Shown: positions 9,607 to 16,901 of the stretch, one piece after another
Numbering within the stretch: position 1 is the stretch's first letter
Layout: every line of letters starts with the position of its first letter
Assembly: GCA_964390565.1 (NCBI GenBank)
Contig: CAYMII010000009.1
Location: 1 to 64,000 of the forward strand
Reading direction: 5' to 3'
DNA length: 64,000 nucleotides
Origin: UBA8529 sp964390565
GTDB lineage: Bacteria; Bacteroidota; Bacteroidia; Bacteroidales; Tenuifilaceae
Translations under genes and position numbers: made by a program
The notes under the pieces: generated by a model
Databases searched by the model: none
The model's input: only the letters and a program-made list of their open reading frames with translations
What the model was told of the DNA's origin: nothing

Positions 9607-10696
9607 ATGATAACCATTGAGCAAATAAAAGAGCTTGTAAAGCGCGATGACGCGCTGAGGAGGCATCTTTGACATCGAGAATAAACTAATTAAACTCGAC
9701 GAGGAGGAGCAGAAAACCCACTCGCCAAATTTTTGGGATAACCCATCCGAAGCGGAAAAGCAGCTAAAACTTGTATCATCCATAAAAGCGTGGACTCAAT
9801 CCTATGCTGATGTAAGGCAGAGTATTGATGACCTTCAGGTGCTATTTGATTTTAACAAGGAGGGTGAAGCAACCGAGCAGGAAGTGGATAAGCAATATGC
9901 TGTAACGCTTGCCAAGGTTGAGGATTTGGAACTTAAGAATATGCTTCGCCGCGAAGAGGATCGCCTTGGGGCGATTATGAAGATCAACTCTGGTGCAGGT
10001 GGCACCGAGAGCCTCGATTGGGTTGATATGCTTTTGCGCATGTACCTTCGCTGGGGCGAGCGTAATGGTTACGAAACCAAGATTATCGATTTGCAAAAAG
10101 GGGAGGAGGCAGGTGTTAAATCTGTAACTCTTGAGTTTATTGGCGAGATGGCCTATGGCTACTTGAAGAGCGAAAACGGCGTTCACCGTATGGTGCGCAT
10201 ATCTCCTTTCGATTCCAATGCTCGTCGTCATACAACTTTTGCATCAGTGTTTGTTTCACCAGCCATTGACGATACTATCGATATTCAGGTGAACCCTGCA
10301 GATATTAAGTGGGATACTTATCGTTCGGGTGGAGCAGGAGGTCAAAATGTAAATAAGGTTGAAACAGGGGTAAGGCTTTATCATACTCCCACGGGCGTTG
10401 TTGTTGAAAATACTGAAACCCGCTCGCAGATTCAAAATAAGGAGAATGCTATGCGTATTCTTAAAGCACATCTTTATGAACTTGAACTTCGTAAGCGCCA
10501 AGAGATACAGGCAGAAATCGAAGGGAAAAAGAAAAAGATTGAGTGGGGATCACAGATTCGAAACTATGTGTTTCATCCCTATAAATTAGTTAAAGATTTA
10601 CGTACCGATTTCGAAACCTCAAATGTGCAGGAGATAATGGATGGCGATTTGAACGATTTTATCAAATCGTATTTAATGCAGTATGGGGAGGAGTAA
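9607..10696 (+). CDS. prfB: Peptide chain release factor 2, programmed +1 frameshift
   Basis: RF2 recognises UGA and UAA and triggers hydrolysis of peptidyl-tRNA. The zero frame begins with ATG at 9607 and reaches TGA at 9670-9672 after 21 codons. Skipping the T at 9670 gives GAC (9671) and an open frame to TAA at 10696, for a product of about 362 residues, the usual RF2 length. The shift site is AGGAGGCATCTTTGAC (9658-9673), the same spacing as the E. coli site. The main frame has the RF2 tripeptide SPF (RMVRISPFDSNARRHT) and the catalytic GGQ (RSGGAGGQNVNKVETGVRL). A caller that ignores frameshifting would start the gene internally, near 9839, and lose about 77 residues. The gene is autoregulated: low RF2 lets the ribosome pause at UGA and shift. 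It is convergent with recA. Confidence 0.96.
9658..9673 (+). promoter_or_regulatory. prfB +1 recoding site
   Basis: An SD-like AGGAGG (9658-9663) is followed after three bases by the slippery CTT (9667-9669), an in-frame TGA (9670-9672) and C (9673). This is the canonical RF2 autoregulatory frameshift signal. Confidence 0.95.
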
Positions 10697-10730
10697 ACTT
10701 AGATTGTCTTCTTGTTAAGTTCATAAAAGA

Positions 10731-10827
10731 AAATTTCACGCAAAGACCGCTAAGTTTTACGCAAAGAGCACAAAGTTTATTTCTTTGCGGACTTAGCGTT
10801 TTTCTTTGAGTACTTTGCGTGAAACTT
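10731..10827. repeat. Imperfect inverted repeat of cgcaaag/cgctaag words (element A)
   Basis: The ends are a perfect 12-bp inverted repeat, TTTCACGCAAAG (10734-10745) and CTTTGCGTGAAA (10813-10824). Between them, short words of the type CGCAAAG, CGCTAAG and CACAAAG recur in both arms but in a different order, so the arms pair only partly. It lies in the 166-bp gap between the convergent prfB and recA genes. There is no long T-tract, so it is not a standard terminator. Confidence 0.7.
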
Positions 10828-10862
10828 GATTTCTAACACGCTTTCTTAATAATCTAGGTTGA

Positions 10863-11897
10863 TTATTTTGCCTTTAAATTTTCTACAATCTTCTTCTCCA
10901 GCTCATCAGCAAGTTCAATATTATCAGTTAATAGTTGTTTAACCGCATCACGACCTTGTCCAAGGCGGGTTTCACCATAGCTGAACCATGAGCCGCTCTT
11001 CTTGATAATATTCATCTCAACACCCATGTCGATGATTTCGCCAATTTTGGAAATACCCTCACCAAAAACGATATCAAACTCAGCCTTTTTGAAAGGTGGA
11101 GCAAGCTTATTCTTCACGATTTTTACACGAACCCTGTTCCCCGTTGCATCATCGCCATCCTTAATCTGGTTCATTTTGCGGATATCAACACGAACGGTTG
11201 CGTAGAACTTTAGCGCATTACCACCTGTGGTGGTTTCAGGGTTCCCAAACATCACGCCAATCTTATCGCGCAATTGGTTGATGAACACGCAGCAAGTATT
11301 AGTCTTGCTGATCGTTCCAGTGAGTTTACGAAGCGCTTGTGACATCAAACGTGCCTGAAGGCCCATTTTGCTATCGCCCATCTCACCTTCAATTTCAGCC
11401 TTTGGAGTTAAAGCCGCAACAGAGTCGATTACGATAATGTCGATAGCACCTGAACGAATTAAGTTATCTGCAATCTCTAGTGCTTGCTCACCATTATCGG
11501 GTTGTGAGATAAGAAGCGTTTCAACATCAACACCAAGTTTCTCAGCATAGGTGCGGTCGAAAGCATGTTCAGCATCGATAATTGCAGCAATGCCACCAAG
11601 TTTTTGCGCTTCGGCAATGGCGTGGATAGCCAAAGTTGTTTTACCTGATGATTCTGGGCCATAAATCTCAACTACTCTTCCGCGTGGGTAACCTCCAACG
11701 CCTAGAGCGGCATCAAGAGCAATTGACCCCGACGAAATGCTTGGGATATCAGTAACTGCTTTATCACCCATTTTCATGATAGAGCCTTTACCGAAGTCTT
11801 TCTCGATTTTATCGAGGGTTAGCTGAAGGGCTTTTAGCTTGTCTTTGCTAATCTCCTTTTTTGTGGCGGCTTCTTTTGTTTCTTTATTTTCTGCCAT
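10863..11897 (-). CDS. recA: Recombinase A
   Basis: The 344-residue protein is the strand-exchange ATPase of homologous recombination and the co-protease of the SOS response. Walker A is GPESSGKTT at residues 80-88. Family blocks such as IDAEHAFDRTYAEKLGVD, the Walker B region IDIIVIDSVAAL, loop L2 (FGNPETTTGGNALKFYA) and INQLRDKIGV are all present. The lysine-rich N-terminal extension of about 20 residues is common in Bacteroidota. It starts 14 bp downstream of bcp on the same strand, so the two probably share a transcript. I see no LexA-type palindrome directly before it. Confidence 0.98.
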   Translation of the reverse strand: MAENKETKEAATKKEISKDKLKALQLTLDKIEKDFGKGSIMKMGDKAVTDIPSISSGSIALDAALGVGGYPRGRVVEIYGPESSGKTTLAIHAIAEAQKLGGIAAIIDAEHAFDRTYAEKLGVDVETLLISQPDNGEQALEIADNLIRSGAIDIIVIDSVAALTPKAEIEGEMGDSKMGLQARLMSQALRKLTGTISKTNTCCVFINQLRDKIGVMFGNPETTTGGNALKFYATVRVDIRKMNQIKDGDDATGNRVRVKIVKNKLAPPFKKAEFDIVFGEGISKIGEIIDMGVEMNIIKKSGSWFSYGETRLGQGRDAVKQLLTDNIELADELEKKIVENLKAK

Positions 11898-11911
11898 TAT
11901 GTGAATAATTT

Positions 11912-12385
11912 TTAGGGTTTTCCTATTAGTTCAAGAATCTGTTTTACGTGCTCGCCTGTATCAACCTTTGATATTACGTGGGTTATTACGCCTTTCTCGT
12001 CAATGATAAAGGTTGTACGAAGTATACCCATGTAGCTTCTACCGTACATCTTCTTTTCGCCCCAAACGCCGTAGGCTGCTGCCACTTGCTGGTTGGTATC
12101 GGCTATTAATCTGAACGGAAGGTCGAATTTCTTAATAAAGTTTTGGTGCGATTTTTCGCTATCAGGACTAACACCAACCACCTCGTAGCCCAGATTCCCT
12201 AGCTGTTCGTACCCATCGCGAAGGCTACATGCTTCGGCAGTGCATCCCGATGTGTTATCCTTTGGGTAAAAGTATAGGATTAACCTCTTCCCTTTATAGT
12301 CGGAGAGTTTAATCGGCTTCCCATTTTGGTCAACCGATGCGAACTCGGGAGCCTTATCGCCTGATTTTAAACTTATTGTTGTCAT
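11912..12385 (-). CDS. bcp: Thioredoxin-dependent peroxiredoxin, Bcp type
   Basis: The 157-residue enzyme reduces hydrogen peroxide and organic peroxides using thioredoxin. The peroxidatic cysteine is C48 in DNTSGCTAEACSLRD, with the typical resolving cysteine C53 five residues later. The following VVGVSPDSEKSHQNFIKKF is typical of Bcp/PrxQ. It leads a probable bcp-recA transcript, which links peroxide defence to DNA repair. The long intergenic region upstream (12386-12615) contains a strong hairpin. Confidence 0.95.
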   Translation of the reverse strand: MTTISLKSGDKAPEFASVDQNGKPIKLSDYKGKRLILYFYPKDNTSGCTAEACSLRDGYEQLGNLGYEVVGVSPDSEKSHQNFIKKFDLPFRLIADTNQQVAAAYGVWGEKKMYGRSYMGILRTTFIIDEKGVITHVISKVDTGEHVKQILELIGKP

Positions 12386-12422
12386 AGTTAATTGTTTGTA
12401 AAGTTATAAAGTTTGATCAATA

Positions 12423-12477
12423 AAATCTAGGTTTCATGCTTGTGGGTTACAAGCATTTATCAACAACCTAAAATCTA
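12423..12477. promoter_or_regulatory. Nested inverted repeat in the bcp/ABC-transporter divergent region
   Basis: ATGCTTGT (12436-12443) and ACAAGCAT (12449-12456) form a perfect 8-bp stem with a 5-base loop. Outside it, TAGGTT (12428-12433) pairs with AACCTA (12465-12470). The word AAAATCTA also flanks it as a direct repeat (12423-12430 and 12470-12477). No T-tract follows, so a protein-binding site or leader structure is more likely than a terminator. Confidence 0.5.
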
Positions 12478-12575
12478 CCATTAAACAGGGTGTTAATAAA
12501 ATAGTTTAACCAAAGTGGCAATAGTTCTTAACAAAAGTTAAATATTCCTTTTCCGCTAATTGATTAAAGATTTTA

Positions 12576-12583
12576 TACTTTTG
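12576..12583 (+). promoter_or_regulatory. Putative -7 box for the ABC transporter operon
   Basis: TACTTTTG matches TAnnTTTG, 33 bp before the ATG at 12616. No well-spaced -33 element is seen. Confidence 0.4.
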
Positions 12584-12615
12584 ATCAACTAAAACCTATT
12601 TAATAGATATTCAAG

Positions 12616-13392
12616 ATGAGTAATCCAGTGATTTCCATTCGTGGTCTGATAAAATCGTACGGTGGTAACGAGGTGCTAAAGGGGATTGATTTAGATATTA
12701 ATCCCGGACAGATTATTGGCTATATCGGCCCAAATGGGGCTGGGAAGAGCACTACCGTTAAAATTCTTTGTGGAATTATTACAGCATTTGAGGGTGATGT
12801 TAAGGTTTTTGGGCTCGACCTTAAAACCCAAAGCCTCGAAATTAAAAAACGTATTGGCTATGTGCCCGAGAATGGTGCGTTGTATGATTTGTTAACACCT
12901 AGAGAGTATCTGACTTTTGTCGGAACCCTTTATGGAATTTCAAAGGAGAATCTAGAATCTCGAATTGGAAATTTACTTTCGATTTTTGGAATGGATAAGA
13001 ATGCCGACCAGCGTATGGATACATTCTCCAAAGGGATGAAGCAGAAAATCCTTATCATGGCTGGCATTATCAATAACCCAGATATTATTTTCCTCGATGA
13101 GCCACTTTCAGGTCTCGATGCAAACTCGGTAATCCTTGTTAAGGAGATGCTTGCACGACTTGCTTCCGAAGGAAAAACAATTTTCTTCTGCTCACACCTT
13201 ATGGATGTGGTAGAAAAAATATCCGATAGGATTATCCTAATAAACGATGGCAAGGTCCTCGCCGATGGTACTTTTGAGGAGTTGAAGACTGAAAATTCTG
13301 CTACACTCGAGAGGCTTTTTGCCAATCTTACAGGGGCAGAGAAGAGTGAGTTTAACTCAGAAGTATTCAACAAAGCGTTTGAGGAGAATTAA
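12616..13392 (+). CDS. ABC transporter ATP-binding protein
   Basis: The protein has 258 residues with all ABC ATPase motifs: Walker A GPNGAGKST (38-46), signature FSKGMKQ (137-143), Walker B IIFLDEPLSGLDAN (157-170), and the H-loop in FFCSHLMDVVE. It belongs to the ABC-2 exporter group (CcmA/NatA/YxlF-like). The next gene, its membrane partner, starts 2 bp after the stop. Together they probably form an exporter; the substrate is unknown. Confidence 0.93.
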   Translation: MSNPVISIRGLIKSYGGNEVLKGIDLDINPGQIIGYIGPNGAGKSTTVKILCGIITAFEGDVKVFGLDLKTQSLEIKKRIGYVPENGALYDLLTPREYLTFVGTLYGISKENLESRIGNLLSIFGMDKNADQRMDTFSKGMKQKILIMAGIINNPDIIFLDEPLSGLDANSVILVKEMLARLASEGKTIFFCSHLMDVVEKISDRIILINDGKVLADGTFEELKTENSATLERLFANLTGAEKSEFNSEVFNKAFEEN

Positions 13393-13394
13393 CC

Positions 13395-15038
13395 ATGTAC
13401 AAGATAGCCCTGTTTTTTGTAAGGTTGATAAAATACCCCATCCAGTTGTGGGGTGCCGATTATCAACAGCTGGAGGTGATTCTGAGCACAAAACTCTCCA
13501 TGGATTTCCGTCGTAGCCCATCAATGTTTCATTCGAGTGGGAGCACCAATAAGAACTTCACCTTTCAGCTATTCGTTTTGCTCATTTTTGGGATGTTTAT
13601 TGCTGTTGGTTTTGCCCGAATCACCGATTTAATGCTAAACCTGACCATATGCTATAGCATCATTATGGTGATGCTCGGAACGTCAATCATCTCGGAGTTT
13701 ACAAGCGTTCTTTTTGATCATCGAGATAATCATATCTTACTTGTTCGCCCGGTGAGCAACCGAACTTTATTGCTTGCACGACTACTGCATATTCAGGTTT
13801 ACATTGGGTTTATGGCGCTTGCCCTTGGGGCAATTCCATCCATTGTGATTGCTGTAAAGTATGGCATACTCCCTTTTTTTGCATTTTGGATTGGGATAAT
13901 ACTTTGCGCTTGGATTACACTTCTGCTTACAACTCTATTCTATATTGTCCTTTCGAAGTTTGTATTGGGTGAACGTTTTAAGGATTTGGTCTCCTATTTC
14001 CAAATCTTTATGGCCATCATGATATTTGGAGGTTACCAGCTTTTGCCTCGGATACTCGATAGCGAAATAATGCAGAATGCTGCATTGCCAATTGAATGGT
14101 GGGCGTATCTTATTCCTCCAGTTTGGTTAGCCGCATTTGTTGATCTTTTTAATCTTTCTGCATTCGATCCTAAGATAATAATATTGGCTTTGATGGCTAT
14201 TGCTGCTTCGGTTATGGGTGCAGTTTTCCTTGTTCGAAACTTGTCGAGCGGATTTAGCAACCTGCTTAGCGAGGGAGCAGCCGAGAAGGTTGAATCCGAA
14301 GCGGTAGATGTAACGACAAGTAAAAAGTTTAGCTTACTACGATTTTTATGTGTTTCAGAAACCGAGCGTGCTGGCTGGCGTTTGGCAATGTCAATCACCA
14401 AGCGCGATCGAAAATTCAAGCAAGCTGTTTACCCATCGTTTGGGATTATTATTGTGATGCTATTCCTATCGATAAAACCTGATTTCTCAAGTATGGCAGC
14501 AACAATTCAAAAACTTGGCGAAACCAAGAATTTCTACATGTTTATCTTCTTCTCATTCTTTGGAACCACTGCTGTGACTCAGTTGCCTTATACTGATACA
14601 CCCGAAGGCTCTTGGATTTACCGAGCGTTGCCGTTTAAGAATCATGGTCACTTACTAACCGGTGCAATTAAAGCGATGCTCCTAAAGTTTTTCTTGCCAA
14701 CAATTATTGTAATTGCCTCAATTAGCCTTTATGTTTGGGGACTTCCAAAACTACCTGGTATGATTTTAGGCGCTTTGCTTATAGTTTTGGTAAACCTTTA
14801 CTCCATAATATTTATGAAGATGGATTTACCTTTCACTCAACCCCGCGATATGCAGCAAAAGGGTGCAAATATGGCTCGGATGTTTCTGCTGATGCTTTTA
14901 ATGGGAATCACAATTGGCCTTGTTTACCTGACTACTTTAATGAATATTTGGGTTGTAGTGGGAATTGCGATTTTAATAGTATTGATGATCGTAAATGCTT
15001 ATAGCCAGATACGCAATAGAAACTATATTTTAAATTGA
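13395..15038 (+). CDS. ABC transporter permease, ABC-2 like
   Basis: The 547-residue protein has many hydrophobic segments (for example about residues 57-75, 80-102, 135-155, 160-185, 196-216, and several in the last 200). A soluble stretch lies around 300-345. No Walker motif is present, so it is the membrane part that pairs with the ATPase immediately upstream. The length suggests a fused or long permease that may act as a homodimer. I cannot name the substrate. Confidence 0.85.
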   Translation: MYKIALFFVRLIKYPIQLWGADYQQLEVILSTKLSMDFRRSPSMFHSSGSTNKNFTFQLFVLLIFGMFIAVGFARITDLMLNLTICYSIIMVMLGTSIISEFTSVLFDHRDNHILLVRPVSNRTLLLARLLHIQVYIGFMALALGAIPSIVIAVKYGILPFFAFWIGIILCAWITLLLTTLFYIVLSKFVLGERFKDLVSYFQIFMAIMIFGGYQLLPRILDSEIMQNAALPIEWWAYLIPPVWLAAFVDLFNLSAFDPKIIILALMAIAASVMGAVFLVRNLSSGFSNLLSEGAAEKVESEAVDVTTSKKFSLLRFLCVSETERAGWRLAMSITKRDRKFKQAVYPSFGIIIVMLFLSIKPDFSSMAATIQKLGETKNFYMFIFFSFFGTTAVTQLPYTDTPEGSWIYRALPFKNHGHLLTGAIKAMLLKFFLPTIIVIASISLYVWGLPKLPGMILGALLIVLVNLYSIIFMKMDLPFTQPRDMQQKGANMARMFLLMLLMGITIGLVYLTTLMNIWVVVGIAILIVLMIVNAYSQIRNRNYILN

Positions 15039-15043
15039 TATTG

Positions 15044-15072
15044 CTCTGCGCTCTCAGCGTCTCAGCGGTAAA
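15044..15072. repeat. Half element of ctcagcg words (element B)
   Basis: CTCTGCG, CTCTCAGCG and TCTCAGCGG follow each other directly in the 37-bp gap between the convergent permease and pseudouridine synthase genes. This looks like one arm of the kind of word-based palindrome seen at 10731, without a second arm. Confidence 0.4.
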
Positions 15073-15075
15073 TAA

Positions 15076-15978
15076 TTAGAATAATTTTAAAAATGCACTA
15101 GGAACAGATGTCTCAAAACGCATCTGTTCTTTTGTTATGGGGTGAGTGAATGCAAGAACTTGCGCATGCAATCCTAAGCGGTTGATTGGGTTTACCATCG
15201 AACCATATTTTTTATCGCCAACCACTGGGTGCTTAATATCCTGCATGTGGACTCTAATCTGATTCTTACGTCCAGTTTCAAGGTTAACTGCCAAAAGCGA
15301 GTATTTTGGATTCTTTTTAATAACCTTATAATGCGTTACTGCCTTTTGCCCATGTTCAGGGTTTTGGCTCGAATAAACAATTAGCGCCTTGCTCTCGCGT
15401 AAATACGAAGTTATTACATCGCTATCTTTTTCAACAGGCAGCTCAACCACAGCAATGTAGGTACGCTCAATGATAGTGTCGTTCCAGTTCTCCTGAAGTT
15501 TTGCTTGAATCTCTTCGCTTTTAGCAAAAATCATTATACCCGAAGTTTCCCTATCGAGCCTGTGGACTACAAAAATCTTATTGACTGGATTTTGCTCCTT
15601 TACATGCTTGCTAAGGATGCTGTATGCCGTTTGATTTTTCTCCTTTTCGGTTGATATTGATAGTATTCCAGCGCTTTTCTCGATAACAATCACATACTCA
15701 TCCTCAAAAATAATTCTGATCCCTGAATAGCTCTTTTTTAATTGCTTTTCCCACGAGATTTTTACCTCTTGCCCTGCAGTTAATGGATGGTTGTACCATG
15801 TAACAATCTCACCATTCACAGAGACTTGTCCATTGCTGAGCAAGGTTTTGAAGTTGTCGCGATTCTTGCCCTTAACATTTTCGAGCAAAAATTTCATCAA
15901 GGTGCTGTCCTGATTAACCTTTACTCTAATATCAGGCTTTTTGAAGTGTGGGTTATGAAGTTTTCCTTTTGGGTTCAT
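15076..15978 (-). CDS. RluA-family 23S rRNA/tRNA pseudouridine synthase
   Basis: The enzyme isomerises uridine to pseudouridine in rRNA or tRNA. An N-terminal S4-like domain (FKTLLSNGQVSVNGEIVTWYNHPL) precedes the catalytic domain. That domain holds the active-site aspartate in VVHRLDRETSGIMIFAKS, and later GRKNQIRVHMQDIKHPVVGDKKYG. I chose the ATG at 15978 (protein starts MNPKGKLHNP, 300 residues) because it follows the YwbE stop at 15980-15982 by one base. A start at 16017 would add 13 residues and overlap YwbE by 38 bp. Which uridine is modified cannot be told from sequence. Confidence 0.92.
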   Translation of the reverse strand: MNPKGKLHNPHFKKPDIRVKVNQDSTLMKFLLENVKGKNRDNFKTLLSNGQVSVNGEIVTWYNHPLTAGQEVKISWEKQLKKSYSGIRIIFEDEYVIVIEKSAGILSISTEKEKNQTAYSILSKHVKEQNPVNKIFVVHRLDRETSGIMIFAKSEEIQAKLQENWNDTIIERTYIAVVELPVEKDSDVITSYLRESKALIVYSSQNPEHGQKAVTHYKVIKKNPKYSLLAVNLETGRKNQIRVHMQDIKHPVVGDKKYGSMVNPINRLGLHAQVLAFTHPITKEQMRFETSVPSAFLKLF

Positions 15979-15979
15979 T

Positions 15980-16174
15980 TTACTCAAGTATTTCTTGTAC
16001 GCGACCAATTTGTCCATCCTCGAGCCTTACCTTAATTCCCCTATGGTGAACAGGCGCGCTGGTAAGTATATCCTTTACATACCCTTCGGTTAATGTGCCG
16101 TTTCGTTGATCTTTCTTAAGGATGATATTTACATGCAAACCCTTAGTGATATCTGCCCGCTTTGTCCCGTTCAT
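15980..16174 (-). CDS. ywbE: YwbE family protein (DUF2196)
   Basis: This is a 64-residue protein with the typical YwbE sequence: RADITKGLHVNIILKKDQRN, GTLTEGYVKDILTSAPVHHR and GIKVRLEDGQIGRVQEILE. The family is small, conserved, and of unknown biochemical role. The start at 16174 is supported by the family length and by a -7 box at 16194-16201; a longer frame reaching 16261 would run through a repeat element and is rejected. It is followed after one base by the pseudouridine synthase, which suggests a translationally coupled pair. Confidence 0.88.
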   Translation of the reverse strand: MNGTKRADITKGLHVNIILKKDQRNGTLTEGYVKDILTSAPVHHRGIKVRLEDGQIGRVQEILE

Positions 16175-16193
16175 TGTGTGTGGTAATTTTGGG

Positions 16194-16201
16194 CAAAGAT
16201 A
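16194..16201 (-). promoter_or_regulatory. Putative -7 box for ywbE
   Basis: On the minus strand TATCTTTG matches TAnnTTTG, 20 bp upstream of the ywbE ATG. The expected -33 region falls inside the neighbouring repeat element (16208-16285). Confidence 0.45.
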
Positions 16202-16207
16202 ATAGAA

Positions 16208-16285
16208 AGAAGTCAGAAGAAAGAATTCAGTAGTCAGTAGAAAGTAGTTTGATGAATTCAACTGGCCTCTGAATTCTGACTACTT
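16208..16285. repeat. Imperfect inverted repeat of gtcag/gaattcag words (element C)
   Basis: The left arm (16208-16247) strings together GAAGTCAG, GAATTCAG, TAGTCAG and AAAGTAG. The right arm (16254-16285), read in reverse complement, begins AAGTAGTCAGAATTCAG. The same words occur in a different order, as in elements A and D. The right arm contains the stop codon of the nitroreductase gene (TAG, 16282-16280). The left arm abuts the ywbE promoter. Confidence 0.65.
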
Positions 16286-16837
16286 AATACTCTTCTTAAA
16301 AACCACCTCTTCAATTGGTTTTCGTTTCCTTGGAGAACTCTGCCTTTTTAGTAAATCCTCGGGCAACTCGCTTTCATCACCCTTATAGCCTAGCGCCATA
16401 ATCAGCAAAGGCTCATACTCTTTAGGAAGATTAAAACTATCCTTTATTTTTTGATGATCAAATCCTCCCATGGGATGGGTTACCAATCCGAGGTTTACTG
16501 CTTGCAGCATCAGATGAGCGTTTGCCATGCCGGTATCGTGCCATGCGTAAGCATTATGAATTACTTTATCGTTGTAGGTATACTCGGTTTGGGCTATTGA
16601 AAGAATAAGCATTGCTGCATCCTTTGCCCATTGCTGATTGCCCTCTAAAAGAGCATTTAGCATTAGCTGAAACTCAGGTTCATTCTTGCTTGCGTAGATA
16701 AATCTCCATGGTTGAACGTTCATGCTCGAAGCAGCTAGCGTTGCCGCTTCAAATAATTCGTTAATTACCTCCTGTTCTACTGGTTTTTCAGAATAGGTGA
16801 AATTGCTTTTCCGTTTCTGAATGGCATCTATAATCAT
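16280..16837 (-). CDS. Nitroreductase family protein
   Basis: The 185-residue protein is an FMN-dependent NAD(P)H oxidoreductase of the nitroreductase fold. The FMN phosphate contacts appear in the N-terminal IQKRKSNFTYSEKPV. The helix AATLAASSMNVQPWRFIY is diagnostic. HDTGMANAHLMLQAVNLGLV and MALGYKGDESELP complete the family pattern. It acts as a dimer in the cytoplasm; the substrate may be a nitro compound, quinone or flavin and cannot be inferred. Its stop codon lies inside repeat element C. Confidence 0.92.
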   Translation of the reverse strand: MIIDAIQKRKSNFTYSEKPVEQEVINELFEAATLAASSMNVQPWRFIYASKNEPEFQLMLNALLEGNQQWAKDAAMLILSIAQTEYTYNDKVIHNAYAWHDTGMANAHLMLQAVNLGLVTHPMGGFDHQKIKDSFNLPKEYEPLLIMALGYKGDESELPEDLLKRQSSPRKRKPIEEVVFKKSIK

Positions 16838-16901
16838 TTTTCGGTCTGTTTAATTTATTTATAAAACAAATTAAACACAATAATGGTTCAACCAACCTTT
16901 G

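Noticed and set aside
9607..9672. prfB as a pseudogene because of the early in-frame TGA
   Set aside because: The TGA is inside the canonical RF2 frameshift signal and the downstream frame is intact to a normal length.
9842..10231. 129-codon minus-strand frame opposite prfB
   Set aside because: Shadow of the conserved prfB coding sequence; no family features.
10731..10827. Element A as a CRISPR array or rho-independent terminator
   Set aside because: There are no equal spacers, and no T-tract follows the stem.
12930..13373. 147-codon minus-strand frame inside the ABC ATPase gene
   Set aside because: It is antisense to an intact ATPase and shows no protein features.
16175..16261. N-terminal extension of ywbE to 16261
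   Set aside because: It would translate repeat element C; the family length and the -7 box at 16194 support the start at 16174.
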